From: Brachynemurus nebulosus
Taxonomy: Eukaryota; Arthropoda; Insecta; Neuroptera; Myrmeleontidae
DNA: 64,000 bases
NCBI GenBank assembly: GCA_035578155.1
Contig: JAPWDM010000001.1
Location: 160,181,498-160,245,497 of the forward strand
Direction of reading: 5' to 3'
Below, one piece after another: positions 11,691 to 24,367 of this stretch; position 1 is the first letter of the stretch; every line of letters starts with the position of its first letter. Position numbers and translations under genes: made by a program. The notes under the pieces were generated by a model, which did not search any database, had not been told where the DNA came from, and saw only the letters and a list, made by a program, of their open reading frames with translations.

Positions 11691-11699
11691 AGTTAAATA

Positions 11700-12926
11700 T
11701 TTTTCATATTTTTGTGTACAATATGTACTTTTCACTATATATTTTAATGTGTGCAAATATTTTAATGATAAGTTTTACTGTTGGTTTTACTCGAATTATA
11801 GTTTAAATAAATTATAATAATTTTTCAGTACTAACTAAAATAATGTTTATACTGAAGCGTTACTTTTTAATATTTTTACTAATAGTTATATATGTTAATT
11901 ATCGCACCTAAAAAACAGTACGTGATAGAAAAAAAGTACGCAAATAGTTATTCTTATTGAGGGATGTGTATGAATGAATAAACAGGCAAAATTAAAGTGG
12001 GATGCCAAGAAAATACAAAAGGAAAGAAGGGGTACAAAAACCTCTTCGTGGGAAGAAAGAAATGGCGTCATGCTGGACAGATTCAGTCTCCAACAGACCA
12101 TGACTATATTATTGAATTTACAAAAAAATTGATGTTCATAGATTTCGGTGGTCTGTAAAGATGATATTGATGAGGTGGCAATGACATTTTGAAACCTCTT
12201 ATGATATCTTGAAGTAATTAATCTCTGTTGGCTACGAATGATTAAATATATACCCAATACATACAAAAACCCCATACAAAAACTTTAAAAAATGACTTAC
12301 TTAGCAGATAGTTAAGACTTTAATTCAACTTATTCGTTTCTGACATACTTTCATTATTGTAACAAAGGTTAAATAAATGATATATTTCATAAAATGTGAG
12401 AATAATTTTGTCACTTTCCACTAAACTCGATTTGTTGATGTATTTCATACCAAACAAACTTGACTTTCTATTCATTCATATTATGCAGTAAAGTACGGAT
12501 CATGCTTACCCGATACCAGGATCAAGTTTCCCAGAACAGGGGGCACATGATCCTTTTATAGTGTTCTAGGAAAATGGAAAAAATAAACGGAAACGCAGAT
12601 GTATTTCATGATTCAATGATGCAAGAAGGTAGAAGGATATATTTTTTATCTAGTCATGAAAAAATATCCTGAAAAATGATATTACTTTATGAGATTTGAG
12701 CGAAAAATCAAAATGGGGATCACGTGTCCAATGAATATTAAATCTCATTCACACTAACAGTATTAACCGATTGATGGTCATTGACGTCGTAAGACGTCAA
12801 CTGAAATCTGACTAACATAACGTACACCTAGTCGTACAATATTAACAATTCCATATAAATTGTATTAGTTGTCAAAATAGTGTATCAGTTGAGCGTTTTT
12901 TCATTAAATGGTTATGACCGTAAACC
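11700..12926. other. Gene-free stretch
   Basis: A 126-codon open frame on the minus strand (12275-11895) and short plus-strand frames are present. None shows a recognisable domain or convincing splice context. I found no delimitable repeat between the protein relic and the foldback element at 12936. Confidence 0.45.
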
Positions 12927-12935
12927 GGTTAATCT

Positions 12936-13648
12936 ACCGGAAAGAAGTTAGCGCCGAAAGTTGAAAAATCTTTTCGTTTTTTATATGGTTAAATTGCTCC
13001 CAAATTGCTCCTTTGAAATCAGTAATTGCTCCACCTGAAACTTAATTATTTAATTAGTTATTTATAAAGAAAAAAATTTTTTTCCGTTATTTAAGTTATC
13101 AAAATCTCCCAAAATAATACTTTTTTATATAATTTCTTTACGTCACTAAATTGCTCCCAGTTTGCTCTATTTAATTTAAAAACTAAAGCTTAATTTTTTT
13201 GAATAACTATTAAAATATTTTGTTTTTTTTTTTTATAATGTTATATTTTAACTTGTCAAAATTCAATTATCCTTAAATATATGCAAACGACTTAAAGGTA
13301 TAATGGATTGCCTATACGTTTTAATAATACATAACCTAATTCATAATATTTTTTATTTTAATATATTTTAATTATTATTCAGAGAAATTAATAACTAACT
13401 TTTAAATTAGATGGAGCAAATTGGGAGCAATTTTTTGATATAAAGTAATTGTATAAAAATGCATTATTTGACAAGATTTTGATAATAAAAATAGTCAAAC
13501 AAAAAAGTTTTTTTGTTTGTAAATAACTAATTAAGTAATTAAGTTCCAGGTGGAGCAATTACTGATTCCAAAGGAGCAATTTGGGAGCAATTTAGCCATA
13601 TAAAAAACATAAAGATTTTCCAACTTTCGGCGCCAACTTCTTTCCGGT
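12936..13648. mobile_element. Mutator-like foldback element, 713 bp
   Basis: Starts ACCGGAAAGAAGTT and ends with AACTTCTTTCCGGT. The two arms are inverted repeats of roughly 300 bp each, including paired blocks GCGCCGAAAGTTG, AAATTGCTCCCAAATTGCTCC and CAGTAATTGCTCCACCTG. A perfect 9-bp duplication GGTTAATCT flanks it (12927-12935 and 13649-13657). Long inverted repeats with 9-bp duplications are typical of Mutator-like elements. There is no transposase ORF. It sits just downstream of the reductase gene's polyadenylation signal. Confidence 0.85.
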
Positions 13649-13738
13649 GGTTAATCTTCTTCCTTATATGGTTTAAAAAATGGGAATATTTAAATAAAAA
13701 ATATAAATGCAGAAAAATAATTTTATTAAAAGATTAGA

Positions 13739-13744
13739 TTTATT
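13739..13744 (-). terminator. Polyadenylation signal of the reductase gene
   Basis: AATAAA on the minus strand about 45 nt after the stop codon of the prostaglandin reductase-like gene. Confidence 0.6.
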
Positions 13745-13789
13745 AGATTTTTATAAAATATTACTGTAAAGTAAATTTTTCGTAGAATT

Positions 13790-15294
<1,505 letters not shown>

Positions 15295-15520
15295 TGTGGT
15301 ATTGCTTCCAAATATTATCGATGCTGTTAAAAAATTAGAATTTTTAGTAATTTTTTAAGTTTGTCGTAAGCTAAAGACGCTTGTTGCTTACATGTTTTAA
15401 TATGACGTATCGATTTGTATGAATTATGAAAAGTGACAGCTAATATTTTTAGACTACGAGAAATATTCATACTAAGTGTATATTTTTCCTTCCTATATGA
15501 AAATTACATACATATTAGAA

Positions 15521-16147
15521 TCGAAGGTAATTATTTAGAATTGGAGTTCCACCTATCTTTGGCTATAAAAATAAAACTAATGGTCAGATTTTAATTTTTT
15601 TTTAAATGTTCAGCATTACGAGGGATTAGGTGAAGAAAATACTAGAACTCGACCCCAATTCAGGAAGTGCTGGGAAACTAAAAAACGGCTTCTGTTACTC
15701 ATGTCTAAATATAGAACCATAAAGAAGTAAGTGAAAAACGGACGGGACAGTACCGCTGAAACCCTATTTTCGACCAAATGTAATTATTTATAATTGGGGC
15801 TTCTGATGTGTAGTTGTTCCAAAGTTATTTAATTATCCTTTGGCCGAAAATTAGTTTTCAATGATAGTATTTCATCCATTTTTCACTTACTTTTATTCAG
15901 CAGTGCTGAGAATTAAAAATGAATAGTACCAACACCCATAAAAGTGGAATAAAAAAATGTGTGGTTTTTCAATTCTTACAGGTTTTTCACCGTTTCCAGT
16001 ATTGGTGTTGAGTTCTAGTATTTTCTTTAACTAACCTCCCGTAATGTTGAACATTAAAAAAAATAAAAATAAAAACTGAACCATCAGTTTTACTTTATAG
16101 CCAAAAATAGGTGGAGCCCCAATTCTAAACAATTACCGTCTGATTTT
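15521..16147. mobile_element. Foldback element, about 0.63 kb
   Basis: Left and right arms of about 180 bp are inverted copies. Paired blocks are GGTAATTATTTAGAATTGG, CCACCTAT-TTTGGCTATAAA, ATGTTCA-CATTACG and AAAGAAAATACTAGAACTC. No target duplication was resolved. It lies upstream of the reductase coding exons, probably within the 5' intron. Confidence 0.7.
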
Positions 16148-16718
16148 TAATTATTTTTTTCTATAATCATAACAGAAAGTAGGCTTTTGGGCTGTGTAAA
16201 GAAAGCACAAAATATGTATTTGCCGAGGACTATCACTTTTTCCTTTAAAGCGAAAAGTAGTACTTTGTCGCTCGCTTAACGTATATTTAATTACAAATTG
16301 GATAGGCGTTGTTTGTATTTTCTATGGCAACAAATAAACAGATTCTAAAATTCGTATTATTTTTATCAAATTTCAGATCGTAAATTTCAAAATAATTACC
16401 AAATATTAATTAAAAATAATAAATAACTATAAATAATAAATAATAAGTGGATAAATAATTTTTAAAAAAATATATAGGTACATATATTATGGAAATATGT
16501 AATAGTGGCACCGATCCCTCAAACAGACCTCCAGATATTTCTGAAGCTGCAACAATTATAACATTAAAATAAATGTTAACGTCCATTATTATTTTTTCAA
16601 GTGTTCTTTAGGTCTGACGAATACATTTTACAAGATTGTTGAAAAAATTATGTGTATATTTAGAGCATAAAGTAACATTGCCGCTCTCATGAGAATGACG
16701 CGCGACGCCACTAGGCGG

Positions 16719-17387
16719 TAGAGATGTTATCGCGAGTACTTTTTCTCTCACCATTACTCACGCTCATAGTCGATTTTTAAAGGTCACGCACAATCATAAA
16801 AATAAAATTTAGCATATTTTTGTTCACGCACGATCACGAAGTATATTTTGCCTCGTGTCACACCATTCACGTTGTGACACAAGGCAAACGTCACTCACGT
16901 AATTTACGTATTTTTTCGTGAATGGAGTGAATCAGGTCACACGTATATATTTAACTATAGTCAGTTTATAGAGTATAGATATAACAGTTTAAATATACTG
17001 TGACATCTGCGTTAAAAATCTGTGTTTTTTTCTATGTGATTAACGACACTATGTAGACTGAAATTTATGTCGCGTAGGGTGATCTATCGTAAATATTATG
17101 GGTACAGGAGTTGAGTTTAAAACTTAGTGTTTTGTAAAACCGCTTTTTTTTTTTTGCAAAAATTATAACATTTTTAAAAGATATAGGACCAGCTAGAAAG
17201 AAAATATGATAAAAAAATTTTTCGTAAGTAGCAATACGTTCTAGCAGTCACAAAAATTCACTCCAATAAAATTTAATTCATACTAACGATTATTCACGGC
17301 AGTAATTTCATTTTTTATTCACAATCACGCGTGAGCGCTATTAGCAACATCGTGTCACGAAAAAATCACGCAAGGACAAAATCTCTA
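16719..17387. mobile_element. hAT-like MITE (TAGAGATGTT ends), 669 bp
   Basis: Ends TAGAGATGTT... and ...AAAATCTCTA, flanked by CTAGGCGG (16711-16718) and CTAGGCGA (17388-17395), a 7-of-8 target duplication. The subterminal regions carry many TCACG/CGTGA words in both orientations. There is no ORF. Confidence 0.78.
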
Positions 17388-17415
17388 CTAGGCGAAGCGC
17401 GTCAATATTTTCAAT

Positions 17416-17610
17416 CAGGGCCGTGGAGAGAAATGGCGGGCCCTGGGAATAAAGCACATCTTTTAAAAATTTCTCCCCGAAAAAATAAGTGACAAACAAA
17501 AAAAAAAGATTTTACTTTTTCCCGGGGCCCTACTGACCGCTGCGGGCCCCTTTTTTCAAGCCGGGCCCCAGGGCTACAACCTTGGCTACTCCACCCTCTC
17601 GTCGGGTCTG
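17416..17610. mobile_element. hAT-like MITE (CAGGGCCG ends), 195 bp
   Basis: Starts CAGGGCCGTGGAGAG and ends CTCTCGTCGGGTCTG, with a perfect 8-bp duplication TTTTCAAT (17408-17415 and 17611-17618). It inserted only 20 bp from the preceding hAT element. The minus-strand ORF at 17411-17716 spans the element and is not a gene. Confidence 0.85.
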
Positions 17611-17960
17611 TTTTCAATCGAGCGACAATGTACCACTTTGCGCTCTTAATACACAAATAACTATTAATTAATAATTTTGACGTTTTTAGAACAGAAGAAC
17701 TATGGTACAAAAGCAAAATGTTATCTTTACTTGAATAAGTAACTCTAGGTGTACTACGAATGTAAGGTGTAATTCCTAGGTGTAAGGAAAATATAATTAA
17801 AATATTTTAAATAAATAAATATAATAATAAATACATCTGATAAAGAAAATTATAAACTAAAATTTAATAAATCAAACACTGCCGACCTCAGAATTTAATT
17901 ATGTGCATATTTTAATGTTAATTGTACACAGTAAAATGGTGAAAATTTTCCTGTAGATAA

Positions 17961-18545
17961 ACTAGAAATTTTAAGGGGAAATACCTACCTGTGAACAGAA
18001 AGAGATTTTTGACAATTTGATGATGAAGTAATAATTTGTTAACCGTTTAGACGCATATTTTTTATTAGACAGTGATCGGTAAGCAGCATATTTCGGAAAT
18101 GGTTATATCCTTTGTTTTCTAAATTTCTAGGCTTCACTGTTACACGCGTCATGATAAAACAAATTTCATTTAAAAAAAAAACACTTTTGTAATCTTTTTT
18201 TTAAATTATTTTAATTATAAAAAAATTCTGTTAAAAATTTTCGCTCCTGAACAAGATATTATTATGGAGAGTAAGTTTACAAATTATGAAAATTATCAGT
18301 ATAACCGTTTTCGAGATATTTTGCTTAGTGCTTACCTATTGCCACTTCATATAAAATATGCTTCTGGATGGATAATTGTACCTACCTACCGAATAAAAAA
18401 ATGGCAAAAATTGTAAAATTTATGAATTTTCAAATGAATAAATTGTTAAAAATAAAAGTTTTTGTTATTTTAGCGAAAAAGGAATTTAAAAAATCTTTAA
18501 TTTTTAGTTTACAATCAGATATTTCCCCTTAAATCAAAATTTATA
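17961..18545. mobile_element. Foldback element, about 0.58 kb
   Basis: TTTTAAGGGGAAATACCT at the left pairs with ATATTTCCCCTTAAAT at the right. Inner blocks also pair: GGTAAGCAGCATATTTCGGAAATGGTTAT with a diverged complement ending GCTTAGTGCTTACC. There is no ORF or resolved target duplication. Confidence 0.6.
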
Positions 18546-19044
18546 ATTTATGTATTAATGAATTTACTAGACATTGGCCTCTGACGAAGTTTTGTAACCT
18601 CTAAAAGGTTATTTACGTAAATTATAACAAGAATTTGGATTTGTATGCAATGAAAAATCGTTTTAATAATGCAACTACATAAGAAGTAATATTATGAAGC
18701 CACGACAGTGCAATAAACAACGTTCGTATTAATCCATTCATGGTACTGTTCTATATAGGTTTAACGTAATGTTTAATGTAATACTGGTTTAATGGTTTTT
18801 TACGGTTTAAAATTAAACACTACTGTAGCCATAACAACGCGCTAATTTTTGAATGGCACCAGACGTTAAGTGGTAGCCTCGGCTGGCGGGATTTCGATAC
18901 ACCAAAGGAGCTTAATTTATTGCGTTATTGTGGTTATAATAATGCTTCTTCTTTATTTATTATAAGTTACGTAATATACATTGTCAATATTCTCAGTATG
19001 AAAAAATATTTAGATAATGTTTAAGAAAGTGGCGATTAAATAGT

Positions 19045-19590
19045 AGATGAAGTGGTCGGAAAAACACATTTTATATTACACGACCAAATGTTATTCTAAC
19101 TAATGGCGGGAATGATTCCAGGTTACAAGAATTCGATTTAAAATTAAAGAACGGCTTTGAAATATTTCTCTAATGCTTAAGAAGGTGTGGATATGTATCT
19201 GAATTGATCGGAAAACGACATTTCATATTACGCGACTAAATTTTATTCCAACTAATGACGGAAATGATTTTAGGATACAATAATTCTATTTAAAATTAAA
19301 GAATTCATACGTTTTTCATATTAGGTATAAATATAACTAACTCAGAAAAAAACTGATGTTTCAACATATTCAAATTTCATCAAAATCGATAGGGTCCGGC
19401 CGCGGGATCTTTACTTGTCAATTAAATTTTTTATTAGTTCCAATCTACTAAATGCGAGACTTTCGGGACGCATTAGCCTCATTCCGTTTCACAAAAATTT
19501 CAATGCGGGACAACAGCTGCTGTTCCGGAACTGTCTCGTAGAATCCGAGACGGTTGGCCGCCTTAAAAATAGTGCGTTATTTATATTACG
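19045..19590. repeat. Second copy of the 3.8-kb interspersed repeat
   Basis: Same block order and orientation as 3810-4372, including GGTCGGAAAAC, ACGACCAAATGTTATTC, AAATTAAAGAACGGCTTTG, AAATCGATAGGGTCCGG and the terminal GGGACAACAGCTGCTGTTCC-like segment. A block near the start occurs twice in tandem. Confidence 0.7.
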
Positions 19591-19801
19591 GTATTTCGGT
19601 TACAAGGGTTTCAATCACAGTATCTAATAATACAAGACTACGTTCAAAAATGATTACCCGGTGACACCCGAGCGATATTTAATTACCCATAACGTTCAAA
19701 AATCACTTAGGTCAAATTAAAGACATTACCAACACTCGTTCAAAAATAACTATAATTTTAACCCAGAGTCACTTTTAATTGTCGCGGTCTAGACTGGAGT
19801 G

Positions 19802-20459
19802 TAGGGCTGTTGATAAAATATCGATATATCGAAATATCGATATTATTATTTAGAAATATCGATATTTATTACTAATATTTTTTTGGACGATATATCGATA
19901 GTTCGATATTGAAATGTAGATATCGACACTCGATATTTTTTTTTTTAAATAAGTTATTTTTTATTTTTTCCCGCCAGTTATTTAAACTACAACATCATCA
20001 TAAACTTTAATCTGCTGTACTTTATAAGAGAATGCGACATCACAGCCCATTTCTGCTGACGTAATTTATAGCTGAAAATTTTAATTTTTTTAAAATTAAA
20101 TAATGATAGGATGAATTAACATAATAAATTACTGTCTTTTATTATCAATTTTCATTAAAATTTGTTTTTATTGTTTTTCTTTGATACTGTCAAATACCCC
20201 ATTACTAAGAACTTTATATTTTCATATATTTATAATTTAATTTGTTTAATAAATATACTGAATTATAAACTGTGTAAATTATTTTTGAGCCGACTTACGA
20301 TTGTATTTTTACAATAAAGCCGATAAAATAAAATCGAAAAAAATATCGATATATCGAAATATCGATATTTTTTTTCGATATATCAAACTCCGATATTGAT
20401 ATATTTAAAAATATCGATATATCGAAGATCCGATATTTTAAAAAATATCAACAGCCCTA
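19802..20459. mobile_element. hAT-like MITE (TAGGGCTGTTGATA ends), 658 bp
   Basis: Inverted ends TAGGGCTGTTGATA... / ...TATCAACAGCCCTA are flanked by a perfect 8-bp duplication CTGGAGTG (19794-19801 and 20460-20467). Dense iterations of ATATCGAT fill both subterminal regions. There is no ORF. Confidence 0.88.
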
Positions 20460-20778
20460 CTGGAGTGACATAAGGTAAAAATGTTAACTCAGGCGACAGG
20501 CGCAGTAATGTTATACTTGACATTTCAACATAGTACAACATAATTATACGTGTATTTCAAACGATCTAACGGTTTATTATTATGGTATTATGTTATTAAT
20601 TTTAGCTTAATAGGATTTTAAATACAAAACCACAATTACAAAGAAATATAAAACTGATAATGAAAAAAAGAGGTTATGTTGTAATTGTAATTCTCGGGAT
20701 CGTTCAAATATTAACATAATATACGGTGTATCAATCTAAGGATATTCCAACAATCATCCTATCAAAACACACTTTCGG

Positions 20779-20924
20779 CGTGTTCGTTACTGAGTTTTTT
20801 TTCTCAAAGTGAGTTGTTGGCACATGCGCAAGACCTTTTTTTATGGAATCGTACTTCATAAAAATGTTCTTGCGGATGCGCTAACATCTCACTTTGAGCA
20901 GAAAAACTCAGCAACGAACAAGGC
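20779..20924. mobile_element. Palindromic MITE, about 146 bp
   Basis: GTGTTCGTTACTGAGTTTTT, CTCAAAGTGAG and CATGCGCAAGA on the left are mirrored on the right as TCTTGCGGATGCG, CTCACTTTGAG and AAAAACTCAGCAACGAACA. No target duplication longer than GGCG was seen. Confidence 0.65.
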
Positions 20925-20929
20925 GTCTA

Positions 20930-21885
20930 TCTTCACCTTTTATTTCTGAACGCAGCCCAAGTGTATATATGGAAAGGCATAAAAATTCTGATCCTAATTA
21001 TAATTATCATTGTCAAATAATATATTAGTACACCTGCAAATTATTGAATCATATAAAAATACTGACATGTTCTGTTTTTTCAAGTTATACTTTAATTTTA
21101 GTGAAAAAGAAATTTAAACATATTTAAAATAGTGAATTCAAAGGTAACGTATTAAAAACTGTACAGCAACAAACATATAAAAAGGAAATTAGGATCAAAA
21201 TAACAGAAAATAGATATTACCGATATTACTTTAAACAAAAGGAAAATTAGAATATTCTTTACAGTTTTATTAAATCTAAGAATATTTTAAAATTTTAGTA
21301 ACTATATTAACGGTATAAATAATGTATAAACATTAAAACAAAAGAAATAGTAATATAACCTAAAATTTTTACTTCTTTCAAAAAATGCCGGTAAAACGTT
21401 AACCACAATTTTTTTACAATAAAATAGATAGCGACTATGAATTAAATATTTACAAATTTTAAAAAATACTTACTTCAAATTTTATAAACTGATCACATAT
21501 ATTTTTTTTAATACTTTGAATGTTTGATTTTTTGACTTTTGTTATAATAGCACGAACTAAAATTATAAACACGATCAACACAGTATGTAACACACGTAAC
21601 ACACAGCCATAAAATGGACAAATGAGATAAACAGCTAATAATATTTCTATCCAATATTCTTCATCGTCTCTATCACATGACAAAACTCGGTAAACGCGGT
21701 AAACGTAAATTTATAATGTCGAAGTTACACCATAAAAGTTATTCATTCACTTTTTAATGTATTTGAAATTTTTTTTGATGTTTAATATGATTTGAAAATG
21801 TATCAGTGTAGCTAGATTTAAAATCGACTTTTTACTTACTACAGAAGGAATAAAAAAAACAAACTATTAATTACTACTCATGTAA
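20930..21885. other. Gene-free stretch with one exon-like open frame
   Basis: The only point of note is a minus-strand open frame ending at 21474 immediately before a perfect GTAAGT donor. It has a hydrophobic segment but no ATG in frame and no acceptor nearby. I do not annotate it as a gene. A poly(A) run follows at 21886-21915. Confidence 0.4.
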
Positions 21886-21886
21886 C

Positions 21887-21920
<34 letters not shown>

Positions 21921-21984
21921 CGCTATTACTACTCTCGCGGCGCGGCGTGTTCATTTTTTTTCTTTAGGACCGCAGTACTCTTTA

Positions 21985-22335
21985 AGCAAAATTTGGTCAA
22001 GATCCATTCAGCCATTTATTTTGGGCTTTTTTGGAGACCCGAAGATCTTAAGGGGAAATTTTAATTTCACGTCTGTTTTTTCTCAGAATATCAATAGTAC
22101 ACTTTTGACTTGTTGTAAGCAACTTGAAATAGAATCATATATCTTACTCTTTTTAGATAATAAAATTCGCATATACGTAAAAAGAGTAAGGCATATGATT
22201 CTATTTCAATTTTGATATTGCTTACAACGAGTCAAAAGTGTATCGGAGCAAAATTTGGTTAAGATCCGTCCAGCCGTTTATTTTAGACCCGTTTTAGGAA
22301 CTAGGGTCTTGCGGGACAATTTTAACCAAGCCCTA
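21985..22335. repeat. Direct repeat flanking a palindrome
   Basis: About 85 bp beginning GCAAAATTTGG and ending AAATTTTAA-like sequence is directly repeated at about 21988 and 22247. Between the copies lies an inverted repeat in which a segment with CACTTTTGACTTGTTGTAAGC and GAAATAGAATCATAT returns in reverse around AAAGAGTAAG. It resembles a palindromic MITE inserted in, or mobilised with, the direct repeat. Confidence 0.6.
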
Positions 22336-22785
22336 AGCGTATGTATAAAAAACTGTGGATAGCAGTGTGTCAGAGTGTCAGATACCGCTTACGGTGACTT
22401 ATTCGAACAGCAGCTGTACTGAGGCGAACATCGATTCAAACCGATTGTTTGTCATACACATTACATTATTGTCAACTACTTTCCAACAATAAGCGAATAC
22501 ATACATACATATGAACGAGCCGTACGTATACAATGCACTCCCCACTTTCTAGAGATTCAGGTGTGACGTATGACACACACACAAGCGTACATCCCATGTA
22601 CATAGATACGAGATTTATGTAGTAACATGTCGTGCGCAGTGGCGGAGATAACGGGCCCCGATTTCTATGATTTTTTTTAAACATTCAAACGGTTTTTGAA
22701 TAGAGAAAACGGAAACAAAACAAATGCATTTGTCATTTGTTTCAACAATTGTTTATAATTTTTGACTCACTGTTCTGCTCTGTGG

Positions 22786-22901
22786 TAGAAAAGGAAAACT
22801 ATCGATAGTACTGTCAAAACTATCGATGATTTTATCGATGGTTTGCTAAAAACTATCGGCTATTATCGACAGCGCAGACTATCGATAGTTTTCCTTCTCT
22901 A
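22786..22901. mobile_element. hAT-like MITE, 116 bp
   Basis: Inverted ends TAGAAAAGGAAAACTATCG and its near complement (ending TTTTCCTTCTCTA) are flanked by CTCTGTGG (22778-22785) and CTCTGCGG (22902-22909), a 7-of-8 duplication. The interior is made of CTATCGATAG words. Confidence 0.8.
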
Positions 22902-23089
22902 CTCTGCGGTGTGTTGTGAGCGAGTGACCTTGACAGACAGCTTCTATCTGTGCGCGTGCATGTTGCCACTTGTCAGTCAGTCTCTAATACAACATGTACA
23001 CTGATTTCTCCCACATTTCTGAACCAATTTGCTCCATTCTTTTTTTGGTTAGTAGATAAAGCTCTCCAGATGGTCCCATAAAAATTTTA

Positions 23090-23860
23090 TTGACATTGGT
23101 TGAGTGATTTTTTAACCATCTTCAATAATATGAATAATTAGCCGTACCCGCGACGTCGTTCGCGCAAAGGATTGTTATAAACTCAATAAGAAGTATATAT
23201 GTAAGTGTAATAATTATACAGAACTTGCAAAGAGTAATAATTTTTGTGTAATGTTTGCACATGCTCAAAATGGTTTTTCTACTTTTCCGTGGGAATGAGG
23301 AATTTTCCCGGAGTAAAAAGTATCTTAAATATTGACCCAAGTAATAAGTTATCACTACACCAAATTTCATCAAATTGTTTTTGCGTAATATGTGCACATG
23401 CTCATAATGGTTTTTCCATTTTCCCCTGGGAATGGAGCATTTTTCCGGAGCAAAAGGTATCTTAAATGTCGATCCAAGTTATAAGTTATCACCACACCAA
23501 ATTTCATCAAAATCCGTCCAATAGTTTTTGCGTAATGCGTGCACATGTACAAAATGGTTTTTCTATTTTCCCGTGGGAATGAGGCATTTTCCCGGAGTAA
23601 AAAATATCTTAAATGTTGCTCTAGGTAATACGTTATCACCACACCAAATTTTATTAAAACCGGTCCAATAGTTTTTGCCTAAAGTATGCACATATTCAAA
23701 ATGGTTTTTCCATTTTCCCGTGGGAATGATAAATTTTCCCGGAGTAAAAAGTATTTCAGATGTTGACCCAGTTAATAAGTTATCATTACACCAAATTTCA
23801 TTAAAATCCGTCCAACAGTTTTTGCGTGATGCGTGAACAGACAGACAAAAATTCTAAAAT
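23090..23860. repeat. Tandem array, about 147-bp unit, 4-5 copies
   Basis: The anchor TGGTTTTTC recurs at 23271, 23408, 23555 and 23702, with spacings of 137, 147 and 147 bp. Each unit carries TTTTCCCGTGGGAATG, TTTTCCCGGAGTAAAA, GTAATAAGTTATCA and CACCAAATTTCATCAAA. The left edge has a CCCGCGACGTCGTTCGCGC block and the right edge GACAGACAAAAATTC. Both resemble conserved ends of interspersed repeats common in insects. ORFs at 23122-23642 are translations of the array. Confidence 0.85.
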
Positions 23861-24367
23861 CGCTGTTTTGATATCTATGTCGATAACTATTTACAGTACC
23901 AGTACAATTTTCCAAAAATATTCCATGTACAGAAATGGTCTCGTTACAATTTTATTATATGTATAGATTATGGCAATTTTAAAATTTGTATATGTAAAAT
24001 TATATACTTTAAAAACTATAGTAACATATTTTTTAATTTATGTTGATCCAATTATCCTAAAAATAATTTTCTATCAGTAACTACTTAGTTTAAGAAAATT
24101 CTTTGATGACTTGAAAAATTGGTTGATTTTTCATGGATTTCTTATTTTTCTAGTAATTACTACTTTAAACACTAGGTATGTTCCAAATTTCAAAGCAAAG
24201 TCAGTGAGTGCCCAAAATTATGATTTTTGGACACTGGTATTTTGTAAGCTATTCCACCTAAACGTATGAAGTTTGTAACTTAAGGAAAAAAATTTAAAAA
24301 CCAAATAAAATATTATTGTAGGGTGGGTTGGTAAGCATTGTCATTAAAAGGTTATGAAATAAAAGCT

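Noticed and set aside
11895..12275. 126-codon minus-strand ORF with hydrophobic content
   Set aside because: No domain, no splice signals and typical A/T-run composition; judged a chance frame.
23090..23860. CRISPR-like regular repeats
   Set aside because: Units are contiguous and about 147 bp with no unique spacers, in a eukaryotic context; this is a tandem satellite.
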